A stretch of 48,296 nucleotides of DNA from DASVDE01 sp036381235 (GTDB lineage: Bacteria > Actinomycetota > Thermoleophilia > Solirubrobacterales > 70-9). The stretch spans positions 1 to 48,296 of the forward strand of contig DASVDE010000006.1 in NCBI GenBank assembly GCA_036381235.1, read 5' to 3'. The notes under the pieces were generated by a model that saw only the letters and a program-made list of their open reading frames with translations, did no database searches and had not been told where the DNA came from. Position 1 is the first letter of the stretch. Each line of letters begins with the position of its first letter. A program made the translations under genes and the position numbers. Below, one piece after another: positions 31,936-39,504 of the stretch.

Positions 31936-32625
31936 ATGTCTGAGGATTCCTGGCCCAAGGTTGGCGCGTCGATGGGGATCGCAGCCGCTGTCCTTCTGAT
32001 CCTTTCGTTCGTGTTCGGCCCGAGCGACGCGCCGCCCGGGTTCGACGACAGCGCCGAAGACGTGCGGGCGTTCATCCTGGACAATCGCAGCGCGATCCAG
32101 GCCGCGGTGGCCTTCCAGTTCGCGGCGATCGTGTCCGTGGCGTGGTTTTTGGGCAGCGTCTTCTACAGGTTGCGCGGCGCGGAGCCCGCGGCGCGACTCT
32201 CGGTCGTGGCGCTCGTCGGCGGAGTGCTGATCGGGGTGGGAGGGATGATCGGCAGCGCCGCAACCGCGGCCGCCGCATACCACGTCGAATCGCTCGACCC
32301 CGGCGTTGTCCTCGCCCTTTGGGACATGAGCATCTTCGGCTACACGTTCTTCCTCGTCGGCCTCACGGTGTTGACCGCCGCCACGGGCGCGCTCGGAATT
32401 CGAGCGGGGAAGAAAGCCGTACCCGACCTGCTCTGCTTCTACAGCGTCGGGCTCGCCATCTACTCGTTCGTGGTGGGAGTGGTCACCAGCTTCAGCGAGA
32501 CAGGCGCCTTCTCGCCCTCCGATGGGGTGCTCGGGCTGATCGCCTTCCTCGGATTCATCGTCTGGCTGCTGGCGATGGGCGCCACGCTGGTTCGCGAACC
32601 ACGCCCGATTCGGTCAGGGGGCTAG
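31936..32625 (+). CDS. Six-helix membrane protein, DUF4386-like, unknown function
   Basis: This 229-residue protein has a short cytosolic start (MSEDSWPKVGAS) and six hydrophobic segments (MGIAAAVLLILSFVFG; AVAFQFAAIVSVAWFLGSVFY; SVVALVGGVLIGVGGMIGSAA; SIFGYTFFLVGLTVLTAATG; LCFYSVGLAIYSFVVGVV; VLGLIAFLGFIVWLLAMG). The arrangement recalls DUF4386-type proteins, but the match is only by eye. It has a clear ribosome site. Its 3' end overlaps the convergent reductase gene by 12 bases. Confidence 0.7.
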   Translation: MSEDSWPKVGASMGIAAAVLLILSFVFGPSDAPPGFDDSAEDVRAFILDNRSAIQAAVAFQFAAIVSVAWFLGSVFYRLRGAEPAARLSVVALVGGVLIGVGGMIGSAATAAAAYHVESLDPGVVLALWDMSIFGYTFFLVGLTVLTAATGALGIRAGKKAVPDLLCFYSVGLAIYSFVVGVVTSFSETGAFSPSDGVLGLIAFLGFIVWLLAMGATLVREPRPIRSGG

Positions 32626-33630
32626 CCGGAGGACGAGCTTCCCGGTGTTGGTGCCGTCGAAGAGCATGTTGATCGCCGTCGGCAGCTGCTCGAAGCCCTC
32701 GACGACGGTCTCCAGCGGCTTCAGCTTGCCCTCGGAGACCCATCCAGCCATCTCGGCGGCTGCCTCGACCTGGCGATCGAAGTGGTCGAGGATGATGAAG
32801 CCCTGGAGCGTCACCCTCTGGACCAGTAGGTTGGCGAATGCGCGCGGCCCAGGTGGGGGCCCGGCGTCGTTGTAGCCGGAGATCAACCCACACAGTGCGA
32901 CCCGGGCGCGCAGGTTGAGGCGAGCGAAGATCGCGTCCATGATCTCGCCGCCGACGTTCTCGAAGTCGACGTCGATGCCGTCAGGAGTGGCCGCGACGAG
33001 CTGCTCGAGCCAATCGGGGGCCTTGTGATCGACCGCGGCGTCGAAGCTCAGCTGCTCGGTCAGCAGTGCGCACTTCTCCGGCCCGCCGGCGATGCCGACG
33101 ACGCGAGCGCCCAGCGCCTTGGCGATCTGGCCGGCAGTGGAGCCGACGGCGCCGGCGGCGGCGGAGACGACGACGGTCTCTCCCGCCTGCGGGCGCCCGA
33201 TCTCCTTCATTCCGACCCAGGCGGTCAGTCCGGTCATGCCGAAGACGCCGAGGTAGGCGCTGGGCGAGACGTCGCTGTCGATCTCTATGACCGGCAACAG
33301 CGGCTTCTCGCTGGAGGTCACGACCCATTCCTGCCAGCCGAGGAGCCCCTGGACCAGCTGTCCCTCTTGATAGCCGGGATGCTTGGAGGCGACCACCCGG
33401 CCGAGGCCGAGGCCGCGCATCACCTCGCCGATCCCGACCGGGGGAAGGTAGGTGGGAACGTCGCTGATCCAGGCGCGATTGGTGGGGTCGAGCGATATCC
33501 ACTCGGTGCGGACGAGCGCTTCCCCCTCATCGATCTCGGGCACCGGGTTTTCGACGAGTTCGAATGTATCTGGGCCGATCCGCCCGTTGGGGCGTTCCTT
33601 CAGCAGGAACTGGCGATTGACCTCTGCCAT
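32614..33630 (-). CDS. MDR-family NADP-dependent oxidoreductase (leukotriene B4 dehydrogenase-like)
   Basis: This 338-residue zinc-free medium-chain reductase has substrate region EWISLDPTNRAWISDVPTYLPPV, the nucleotide motif VSAAAGAVGSTAGQIAKALGARVVGIAGG, and DVDFENVGGEIMDAIFARLN. Relatives reduce the double bond of enones. TAGGGT lies seven bases before the ATG on the reverse strand. A 40-bp palindrome covers the -35 region, which suggests tight control by a repressor that is not encoded nearby. Confidence 0.9.
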   Translation of the reverse strand: MAEVNRQFLLKERPNGRIGPDTFELVENPVPEIDEGEALVRTEWISLDPTNRAWISDVPTYLPPVGIGEVMRGLGLGRVVASKHPGYQEGQLVQGLLGWQEWVVTSSEKPLLPVIEIDSDVSPSAYLGVFGMTGLTAWVGMKEIGRPQAGETVVVSAAAGAVGSTAGQIAKALGARVVGIAGGPEKCALLTEQLSFDAAVDHKAPDWLEQLVAATPDGIDVDFENVGGEIMDAIFARLNLRARVALCGLISGYNDAGPPPGPRAFANLLVQRVTLQGFIILDHFDRQVEAAAEMAGWVSEGKLKPLETVVEGFEQLPTAINMLFDGTNTGKLVLRLAP

Positions 33631-33637
33631 CTAGCGG

Positions 33638-33643
33638 ACCCTA
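33638..33643 (-). promoter_or_regulatory. Minus-10 TAGGGT for the MDR oxidoreductase gene (leaderless)
   Basis: It ends seven bases before ATG 33630 on the reverse strand. Confidence 0.5.
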
Positions 33644-33650
33644 TCGCCCA

Positions 33651-33690
33651 ATGATGAATCGACCCCACCATAGTGTGGTTAATTCATCAT
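33651..33690. promoter_or_regulatory. 40-bp palindrome, likely operator of the MDR oxidoreductase gene
   Basis: The outer arms ATGATGAAT (33651-33659) and ATTCATCAT (33682-33690) are perfect. The inner part pairs imperfectly around CATA (CCAC with GTGG). It overlaps the expected -35 box of the reverse-strand promoter and is AT-rich at its ends, unlike the neighbourhood. A terminator for the upstream MBL gene is the alternative. Confidence 0.6.
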
Positions 33691-33706
33691 CCGGCGAGAG
33701 CCTCGG

Positions 33707-34375
33707 CTATTCGGGGAGGGCGGCAACGAAGCACTCGAACTTCGCCATGTCGGTCACTGCCGGACCGTGACCGGGGAGGATCAGGCTTGGGTCGAGCTCG
33801 GCCAGCTTGCGGATCGAGCGACGGTTCTCGGCGGGGTCGTAGGTGAAGATCTCGGGCGGCTCGGCGATCATCGGCCGGCCGGTGGCGTAGCTCATGTTTC
33901 GGATCACATCGCCGCAGATCGCCACCCGGTCGGAGTCGCGGAAGAAGATCACCTCGCCGCGGGCATGGCCCGGGGCGTGGACAACGCGGAAGCCGGCCAC
34001 CTCGTCGCCTTCGCTCAAAACCCGGCTCACCTCGTACGGCGGGCCTTCCCAGAATCGCTTGATGATCCGGTTGAACGGGTTGTTCGGCGCCGCCTCCTGG
34101 ATCGGTCGCCGACCCTCCATCGCGTCGACGTCGTCGGCGTGACAGGCGAGCGGGATGCCGCGCGCCTCGCAGACGTCTTTGGCGACGCCCTGGTGATCGG
34201 GATGCACGTGCGTCAGGGCTATCAGCGAAAGCTCGCGTCCCTCGATCTCGGCGAAGACGCGGCGGCGGTCCCAGCGAGTGCCGGCGTCGATCAGTACGTC
34301 CTCGGCCAGATAAACGTTGACGCTTGGCGCCGGGAACTGCTTGAGGCGCCAGACCCCGGGAGCGAGGTTCTTCAT
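33707..34375 (-). CDS. MBL-fold metallohydrolase
   Basis: This 222-residue metallo-beta-lactamase-fold hydrolase has the full metal set: THVHPDHQG (the HxHxDH motif), VVHAPGHARGE, ICGDVIRN and LPGHGPAV. The start MKNLAPGVWRLKQFPAPSVNVYL is typical of glyoxalase-II-like or lactonase-like members. The ATG overlaps the preceding small gene (ATGA), so three genes are co-translated from 35999 down to 33707. The substrate is unknown. Confidence 0.88.
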   Translation of the reverse strand: MKNLAPGVWRLKQFPAPSVNVYLAEDVLIDAGTRWDRRRVFAEIEGRELSLIALTHVHPDHQGVAKDVCEARGIPLACHADDVDAMEGRRPIQEAAPNNPFNRIIKRFWEGPPYEVSRVLSEGDEVAGFRVVHAPGHARGEVIFFRDSDRVAICGDVIRNMSYATGRPMIAEPPEIFTYDPAENRRSIRKLAELDPSLILPGHGPAVTDMAKFECFVAALPE

Positions 34376-34623
34376 CAGTGGGAGATTCCCAGCGTGCCGC
34401 GGGGGTCGCCGCTGTGATCGGCGAGGTCCTCCAGGGCGGCGATCTGGCGTTCGCCCTCGATCCTGGTGGGGTGATCCGCGGGCAGTGGCTCGATCAGCCG
34501 CCGGATCCGATTACGCACCTGGAGGGCGAAGTGGGGGGTGGAGGCACCGGCCAGGGCACGGATGTCCTCGGGCGTGACCTCATGGCTGGGAGCGAGCAGC
34601 TCCGGGCTCTCCGCCTCGCTCAT
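34375..34623 (-). CDS. Small soluble protein of unknown function, middle gene of a coupled operon
   Basis: This 82-residue protein (MSEAESPELLAPSHEVTPED at the start) has a helical, charged core (FALQVRNRIRRLIEPLPADHP, then RIEGERQIAALEDLAD). I recognise no family. Both ends are fixed by ATGA overlaps with the cell-wall-binding gene upstream and the MBL gene downstream. This supports it as a real gene that works with them. Confidence 0.65.
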   Translation of the reverse strand: MSEAESPELLAPSHEVTPEDIRALAGASTPHFALQVRNRIRRLIEPLPADHPTRIEGERQIAALEDLADHSGDPRGTLGISH

Positions 34624-35999
34624 GGCTTGTCGCCGATCTTGGCAAGTTTCGCCAGGTTGTCGATTTCGGCCTGCTGGTTCACGTCGATGGCCTCCTGGTC
34701 TCCGATCACCCAAACGTGGTTGTAGAAGGCGCGCGTCGGATCTGTCGTATAGCCCGGCTTGACGTCGAGTAGATACCCACGCAGCGTGCCTGGCAGCGTA
34801 TCGGCGCTGTCGGTAAGCAGCAACGGCCCCCAGGCACCCGACGCCGAGAGCGGCGCCGCCGCGGCCGCGGCGAGCGTCGAGTCGGAACGGGCGATGACGA
34901 AGCCATGGCCAGGGTCGTTGACGTTCCAACCGAAGTCGCCGTCGTCATACCGCGCCAGGGCGATCGCATTGGCTACCGGGTCCTCTCCCGAGACCCGTCG
35001 CACGGGATTGCCGACCGTACCGATCTTTCGAACCACCGCTGAGGAGATCGTCGCCGAGGGGCCGAGAACGTATACGGGGACTTTGGAATGGCTCCGCAGG
35101 AATTCCGCCGTGGATTTCGGCAGGGCGTTGCGCTCGGCGAACAGGACCGGGTCGCCCGAACGGGCCGCCCAGGCAGCTGCGGGCATCGCGAAGGCCGCCT
35201 CCTGCGCCGGGGCGATGACGATGTGGGCCGGGGGCCCCTTGAACAAGCGGTCGCGAAGCCGTGCGATCGCTGCCGCGGCCGCGGCGGGATCGGGCGATTT
35301 GATCGTGGTCACGTTCGCCAGCCCGCCGCTGTCGACCGCCCCAATCGCGAACGCCGCGGCGCCCCCGGTCGCATCGCTCCCCTGCGGGTCGAGCGCGGAT
35401 AGGGCGTCGGCGGTCGGTTCCGGCAGTCCGTCCGCCGAGGAGATCAAGACCGGCGCGCCGACCGGCTCGGCGATCAGCACGGCGGCGGCGATCGCCGCCT
35501 GCCAGTCCTCCTCATCGACCAGAGTGATCGCCGCGGGGCGCAGGCCGGGCTGGGTCGACGGGAATGCCGCCAGAGCGGCGCCGGCTGCATTGGAGGCTGG
35601 ATCGGCACCGCCGACCCTGGTCGTGTTGGCGGTCGCAAAGGCGGGATAGCCGAGCTCGGTCGAGGTTTGGGCCGCCGGCTCCTCGGGAGTAGTTCGTTCG
35701 GCACCGCCGAGAGGGGCAGCCGCGCCCGATGGCGCGCCGCTGTTCTCGGAGCCGCTGCCACCGAGGATTGCGGCGATGAGGAAGGCAATCGCGAGCGCGA
35801 CCAGCGCGGCGATTGCCTTCAGCGCCCCGGGGATTGGCCTGTGCTGCCGCCTCCGCCCACCCGGCTTCTTCACTCTCTTGGGGATCGGGAGGCGCGGTTT
35901 GGGGATCGGGAGGCGCGGCGCGTCATCCCTCGGCTCTTTCGCCGGGCTCCGCGGATCGGTGGCCGGCACGTCTGCGTTGATCGGTCGCTCTGCGGTCAC
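34620..35999 (-). CDS. Membrane-anchored protein with cell-wall-binding (CWB2-like) repeats
   Basis: This 459-residue protein has a Pro/Lys/Arg-rich cytosolic head, one membrane helix (ALKAIAALVALAIAFLIAAIL, about residues 58-78) and a Ser/Gly/Pro linker. An extracellular part follows with CWB2-type repeats: NTTRVGGADPASNAAGAALA, LIAEPVGAPVLISSADGLPE, and VPVYVLGPSATISSAVVRKI with VRRVSGEDPVANAIALARY. CWB2 domains bind anionic cell-wall polymers in other Gram-positives. It starts at GTG 35999, with TAGCGT nine bases upstream. The head contains a duplicated RLPIPK motif from an 18-bp DNA repeat. Confidence 0.8.
   Translation of the reverse strand: MTAERPINADVPATDPRSPAKEPRDDAPRLPIPKPRLPIPKRVKKPGGRRRQHRPIPGALKAIAALVALAIAFLIAAILGGSGSENSGAPSGAAAPLGGAERTTPEEPAAQTSTELGYPAFATANTTRVGGADPASNAAGAALAAFPSTQPGLRPAAITLVDEEDWQAAIAAAVLIAEPVGAPVLISSADGLPEPTADALSALDPQGSDATGGAAAFAIGAVDSGGLANVTTIKSPDPAAAAAAIARLRDRLFKGPPAHIVIAPAQEAAFAMPAAAWAARSGDPVLFAERNALPKSTAEFLRSHSKVPVYVLGPSATISSAVVRKIGTVGNPVRRVSGEDPVANAIALARYDDGDFGWNVNDPGHGFVIARSDSTLAAAAAAPLSASGAWGPLLLTDSADTLPGTLRGYLLDVKPGYTTDPTRAFYNHVWVIGDQEAIDVNQQAEIDNLAKLAKIGDKP
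35880..35918. repeat. Tandem 18-bp direct repeat (period 21) in the CWB2-like gene
   Basis: GGGGATCGGGAGGCGCGG occurs at 35880-35897 and 35901-35918. On the coding strand it gives a duplicated RLPIPKP heptapeptide in the cytosolic head. Confidence 0.75.
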
Positions 36000-36008
36000 G
36001 TGGTTGGA

Positions 36009-36014
36009 ACGCTA
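36009..36014 (-). promoter_or_regulatory. Minus-10 TAGCGT for the CWB2-like operon (leaderless)
   Basis: It ends nine bases before GTG 35999 on the reverse strand, close to the paired operator sites of the divergent acyl-CoA dehydrogenase gene. Confidence 0.45.
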
Positions 36015-36030
36015 CATGGGCGCTACTGGC

Positions 36031-36044
36031 TGGCTGGTCAGTTA
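36031..36044. promoter_or_regulatory. Operator-like site TGGCTGGTCAGTTA (first of two)
   Basis: Its reverse complement, TAACTGACCAGCCA, matches TGACTGACCAGTCA at 12 of 14 positions. It is spaced 25 bp, start to start, from the perfect copy. Confidence 0.45.
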
Positions 36045-36055
36045 GTCTTACTGGT

Positions 36056-36069
36056 TGACTGACCAGTCA
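36056..36069. promoter_or_regulatory. Operator-like palindrome TGACTGACCAGTCA (second of two)
   Basis: It is identical to the site at 27164-27177; here the palindrome extends to TTGACTGACCAGTCAA (36055-36070). It lies 54 bp before the acyl-CoA dehydrogenase start. Confidence 0.65.
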
Positions 36070-36122
36070 ATCAGCCCGCCGACACATACCGCGCCTCGGG
36101 CGCCGACCTTCAGAGGGGACCC

Positions 36123-37403
36123 ATGGATTTCGCACTCAACGAGGAGCAGCTGGAGTTCAAAGACCGCTGTCGGACCTTTGCGCGCGAGGTGATTCGCCCC
36201 GCCGCGCGCAAGCACGATGAGGAAGAGAGCATTCCGTGGGATGTGATCAAAGAGGCGCGTAAGCAGGGTTTTGGCGGGTTGGAGGGGATTCAGCGCGCGG
36301 CCGGCGACGCCGAGGGCCAGATGCAGGTGATCTCGGCAGAGGAGTTCCACTGGGGCTGCGCCGGGATCGCGCTGGCGGTCTCGGGTTCGGGCCTGGCGGC
36401 AGCCGGGATCGCGTCCTCCGGGACTCCCGATCAGATCGCCCAGTGGGTTCCCGAGTGCTTCGGCAGCGGCGATGAGATCAAGCTGGGTGCCTACGCGGTC
36501 ACCGAGCCGCAGGCCGGCTCCGACGTCAAGAGCCTCAAGACCACGGCTAAGCGCGACGGTGACGAGTGGGTCCTCAACGGGACCAAGGTCTTCATCACCA
36601 ACGGCGGGATCGCCGACGTCCATGTCGTCGTCGCCACCGTCGACCCGACCCTCGGCACCCGCGGCCAGGCCTCGTTCATCGTCGGCAAGGGGACACCGGG
36701 ATTGAGCCAGGGCAAAAAGGAGTCCAAGCTCGGCATCCGCGCTTCTCACACCGCCGAGGTCGTCCTCGACGATTGCCGCATTCCGGTCGAGAACCTGCTC
36801 GGCGGGGAGGAGAAGCTGCAGCGCAAGCTGGAGCGCGGTCGCTCTGGACAGAAGTCACGCTCGGCCGACGCGCTGGCCACCTTCGAGATGACCCGGCCGC
36901 TGGTCGGCGCTTCGGCGTTGGGCATCGCGCAGGCGGCTTACGAGTGGACCCTCGAGTACCTCGACGGCCAGAGCGTGGGGGGCAGCCCCATGCTTTCCGA
37001 GCAACGCATCCAGCAGACGCTGGCCGACGTCGCCACCGAGATCGAGGCCGCCCGCCTGTTGGTCCAGCGCGCCGCCTGGATGGGCCGCAACGGGGTGCCG
37101 ATGACCGGCGGCCAGGGCTCGATGTCGAAGCTGAAGGGCGGAGACGTGGCGATGTGGGCGACGACCACGCTGATGGACCTGGTGGGTCCCTACGCCTGGA
37201 GCAGCGAATGCCCGCTGGAGAAGTTCTTCCGGGACGCCAAGATCTACCAGCTGTTCGAAGGCACGGCAGAGATCCAGCGCATGGTCATCTCCCGCATGCA
37301 GGCCCGCGAGTACGCCGAGCGGCTCGGCTACGCCGCGGAAGTCGCCGCTGAGGCGATGGCCGACAAGGCTGAGGCTGAGAAGAAGGAGCCGGTCCCCGCA
37401 TAG
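36123..37403 (+). CDS. Acyl-CoA dehydrogenase (third, complete active site)
   Basis: This 426-residue enzyme begins MDFALNEEQLEFKDRCRTFA. It has the FAD region LGAYAVTEPQAGSDVKSLKT and WVLNGTKVFITNGGIADVHV, and the catalytic Glu in YQLFEGTAEIQRMVISRMQA. Its ribosome site is AGAGGGG. A Lys/Glu/Ala tail follows the core. Two operator-like sites upstream place it under the same predicted control as the thiolase and first acyl-CoA dehydrogenase genes. It is a stand-alone unit and probably a homotetramer. Confidence 0.93.
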   Translation: MDFALNEEQLEFKDRCRTFAREVIRPAARKHDEEESIPWDVIKEARKQGFGGLEGIQRAAGDAEGQMQVISAEEFHWGCAGIALAVSGSGLAAAGIASSGTPDQIAQWVPECFGSGDEIKLGAYAVTEPQAGSDVKSLKTTAKRDGDEWVLNGTKVFITNGGIADVHVVVATVDPTLGTRGQASFIVGKGTPGLSQGKKESKLGIRASHTAEVVLDDCRIPVENLLGGEEKLQRKLERGRSGQKSRSADALATFEMTRPLVGASALGIAQAAYEWTLEYLDGQSVGGSPMLSEQRIQQTLADVATEIEAARLLVQRAAWMGRNGVPMTGGQGSMSKLKGGDVAMWATTTLMDLVGPYAWSSECPLEKFFRDAKIYQLFEGTAEIQRMVISRMQAREYAERLGYAAEVAAEAMADKAEAEKKEPVPA

Positions 37404-37405
37404 CG

Positions 37406-37435
37406 GAGCGCAATCGGGGTTGCAACCAGGCGCTC
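37406..37435. terminator. Stem-loop after the acyl-CoA dehydrogenase gene
   Basis: GAGCGC (37406-37411) pairs with GCGCTC (37430-37435). The 18-nt loop contains GGTTGCAACC. There is no U-tract, so the call is weak. Confidence 0.3.
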
Positions 37436-37463
37436 ATTCCCCGGTGTTAGAAGAGGTCTTGGC

Positions 37464-37469
37464 TAGCCT
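37464..37469 (+). promoter_or_regulatory. Minus-10 TAGCCT for the M23 peptidase gene (leaderless)
   Basis: It ends eight bases before ATG 37478. It is embedded in AAGAGG...CCTCTT arms (37451-37472 region), which may be an operator. Confidence 0.45.
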
Positions 37470-37477
37470 CTTTCACC

Positions 37478-38668
37478 ATGTTCAAGACTCGCCTTGCCTT
37501 GGCGGCTCTTCTCGCCGCTGTGGCGGCGCTCGTCGTGCTGCCTCTGTGCGGCGGCTCCGCCCTTGCCGAGGATCTGCAGTCCAAGCTTGACGCCAAGCAG
37601 GCGAAGCTCGACAAGATCCACGAGCGCCAGGGAGTGCTGACGTCGACGATCAGCCACTACAGGAGCCGTATCGAGCGACTGACAGCCGAAGTGGCTGCGC
37701 TGCGGACGCGCGAGGCAGCCGTCCAGGTTCGGCTCGATGCCAAGCAGAAAGAGCTGGATCGCGCGGTTGCCAAGCTGGACGTGGCAAAGAAGCATCTCGC
37801 GGTGATGCGCGCCCGCCTCAAGCGGGCGCTCGTCGCCCTGCGTGAGCGGCTGGTGGCCATCTATGAGACAGGCACTCCGGATGTGCTCAGCGTCATCCTC
37901 GGTTCCGGCGGCTACGACGACCTGGTCGATCGCACCGAGTACCTGAAACGGATTCAGGGGCTCGACGAGGCGGTCGTCGGCCGGGTGCGGGATCTGCGCA
38001 ATCAGGTGAAGCGCACCGTTGCGCGGCTGCGAGCCACGAAGAATCGGATCGAGGCGGCGCGCGACGCGATCGCATCGCAGAAGCAGCAGCTCGCCGGCGC
38101 CCGGGCAGCTATCCAGAGCCGTCAGGCCTCGCTGGTCGCCGTCCGCCGCAAGCGCGAGGCGGCGCTGGCCAAGATCAACGACCACGAGCACAGGGTCGAG
38201 GGGGCGATGGCAAAGATCCAGGCGGAGATCACCGCGCAGCTGCAGTCGACCTCCTCGGCGCCGCTGCCGGCAGGGCCGCTGACCGCGCCCAGCGCCGCCG
38301 GCCTCGTCTGGCCGGTGAGCGGGCCGGTTGTCTCCGGGTTCGGATATCGCTGGGGTCGGATGCATGAGGGCATCGACATCGCCGTCCCGGCCGGCACGCC
38401 GATTCGCGCCGCCGCATCGGGAACGGTGGTCCTGCTCCAGTCGGAGGCGAGCAGTGGCGGCTACGGCAACTTCACCTGCCTCGACCATGGCGGTGGCTTG
38501 CAGACCTGCTACGCCCACCAGTCGTCGTTCGCGGTCGGCTCCGGCCAGAGCGTCTCCCAGGGCGAGGTGATCGGCTACGTCGGCTGCACCGGCCACTGCT
38601 ACGGCGATCACCTCCACTTCGAAGTGCGGATCAACGGCGCTCCAACCGATCCGCTCGGCTACCTCTAA
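37478..38668 (+). CDS. Murein hydrolase activator/endopeptidase, coiled coil plus M23 domain
   Basis: This 396-residue exported protein has a signal peptide (LALAALLAAVAALVVLPLCG, cleavage near residue 30) and long coiled coils (residues 32-260, with a hinge at YETGTPDVLSVILGSGGYDD as in EnvC/NlpD- and RipC-like proteins). The C-terminal M23 (LytM) domain has RMHEGIDIAVPAGTPI (HxxxD) and YGDHLHFEVRING (HxH). Both metal-ligand motifs are intact, so it may itself cut peptidoglycan and not only activate amidases. A role in cell separation is likely. Confidence 0.92.
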   Translation: MFKTRLALAALLAAVAALVVLPLCGGSALAEDLQSKLDAKQAKLDKIHERQGVLTSTISHYRSRIERLTAEVAALRTREAAVQVRLDAKQKELDRAVAKLDVAKKHLAVMRARLKRALVALRERLVAIYETGTPDVLSVILGSGGYDDLVDRTEYLKRIQGLDEAVVGRVRDLRNQVKRTVARLRATKNRIEAARDAIASQKQQLAGARAAIQSRQASLVAVRRKREAALAKINDHEHRVEGAMAKIQAEITAQLQSTSSAPLPAGPLTAPSAAGLVWPVSGPVVSGFGYRWGRMHEGIDIAVPAGTPIRAAASGTVVLLQSEASSGGYGNFTCLDHGGGLQTCYAHQSSFAVGSGQSVSQGEVIGYVGCTGHCYGDHLHFEVRINGAPTDPLGYL

Positions 38669-38741
38669 GCACCGCGCGCAAAACCCAGTTGCCACTTCGG
38701 CCAAATCGGGCCGGAAATCCCATTAGTGGGTATGTCGGCTG

Positions 38742-38759
38742 GAGTCGTCCCTGCGACTC
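38742..38759 (+). other. Hairpin in the leader of the following gene
   Basis: GAGTCG (38742-38747) and CGACTC (38754-38759) enclose a 6-nt loop. It lies 17-22 nt before the GGAGG ribosome site of the next gene and may be part of its 5' UTR. The 118-bp gap also holds CCCATTAGTGGG, a short hairpin. Confidence 0.35.
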
Positions 38760-38786
38760 TGGGAATAGGCGAGCTGGAGGCAATCG

Positions 38787-39467
38787 ATGATTCGCCAGGC
38801 CCATTCATATCTGGCAGGCGCGGTGTCCGGGGCCGCCCTGATTGCAGTGGCGGTCGGGATCTTCGTTGCGCTGCTCGTCTCCGCCCAGGCGTTTCGCGAT
38901 TGGCCGATCTCGGGCATCGGAGGGGAAAGCGCCTCCGTCTCGCCGGCGCAACCGGTGTCCTCCGAGGTCCCCTCAGGCGAGGGTGCCGGTTCGGCAAGCA
39001 CCGCTGGGACCGGTTCGGGGCGAGAGGCGGTCCGGTCGGCAGATGCCGGCACTCCGCAGGGCGGTGTCGTCGGGGGGGCAGCTCAGGAGACGGCGAGCTC
39101 GCCTACGTCCGGAAATCAAGATGGAAGTGGGGGCGGCGGTGCCGGAAACCAGCCCTCGACCTCGCCGACGAGCGCTTCGAGCCCGTCCGCCGGGGGGAGG
39201 TCGGGATCGGCTCCCTCGGGCGGTGGTGGCGGTAATCCAGTCGACGCCGGAGGCGGCGCAAACAGCGTTTCCGGCGCGGTCACCGGAGCCGTCAACGACA
39301 CCGTCGACGACGTCGACGACGCTCTTGGCGGGACGCTGGACAAAACCGGCGTCACCGGAGCCACCCAGGGAGTGGTCGACGGGGTAGCCGGCCCTGACTC
39401 GACCGTCGGCAAAGCGGTCGACAAAGCCGTCGATGCGGTCGGAGGCTTGCTCGACGCCAACCGTTAG
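38787..39467 (+). CDS. Membrane-anchored low-complexity Gly/Ser/Ala/Asp protein
   Basis: This 226-residue protein has one N-terminal membrane helix (YLAGAVSGAALIAVAVGIFVALL, residues 8-30). A long Gly-, Ser- and Pro-rich disordered extracellular part follows, then a helical end with repeated VDG/VGKAVDKAVDAVGGLL motifs. GGAGG precedes the ATG at good distance. No family is recognised; a cell-surface spacer is a guess. It lies between the M23 peptidase and lysA. Confidence 0.65.
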   Translation: MIRQAHSYLAGAVSGAALIAVAVGIFVALLVSAQAFRDWPISGIGGESASVSPAQPVSSEVPSGEGAGSASTAGTGSGREAVRSADAGTPQGGVVGGAAQETASSPTSGNQDGSGGGGAGNQPSTSPTSASSPSAGGRSGSAPSGGGGGNPVDAGGGANSVSGAVTGAVNDTVDDVDDALGGTLDKTGVTGATQGVVDGVAGPDSTVGKAVDKAVDAVGGLLDANR

Positions 39468-39489
39468 CCGGGCCCGCCCTCTCAACCGT

Positions 39490-39495
39490 CACAAT
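39490..39495 (+). promoter_or_regulatory. Minus-10 CACAAT for lysA
   Basis: It ends nine bases before ATG 39505, with no Shine-Dalgarno. Confidence 0.4.
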
Positions 39496-39504
39496 GCCCG
39501 TCCT

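Noticed and set aside
37404..37477. ydaO-type c-di-AMP riboswitch before the M23 peptidase gene
   Set aside because: Because DisA is present and such riboswitches often control wall hydrolases, I looked here. The gap is 74 bp, has none of the conserved pairing, and carries a leaderless-type -10 box.
38705..38730. Hairpins near CGGCC/GGCCG and CCCATTAGTGGG as a terminator of the M23 gene
   Set aside because: The stems are short or mismatched and there is no U-tract. They are left as part of an unexplained 118-bp gap.
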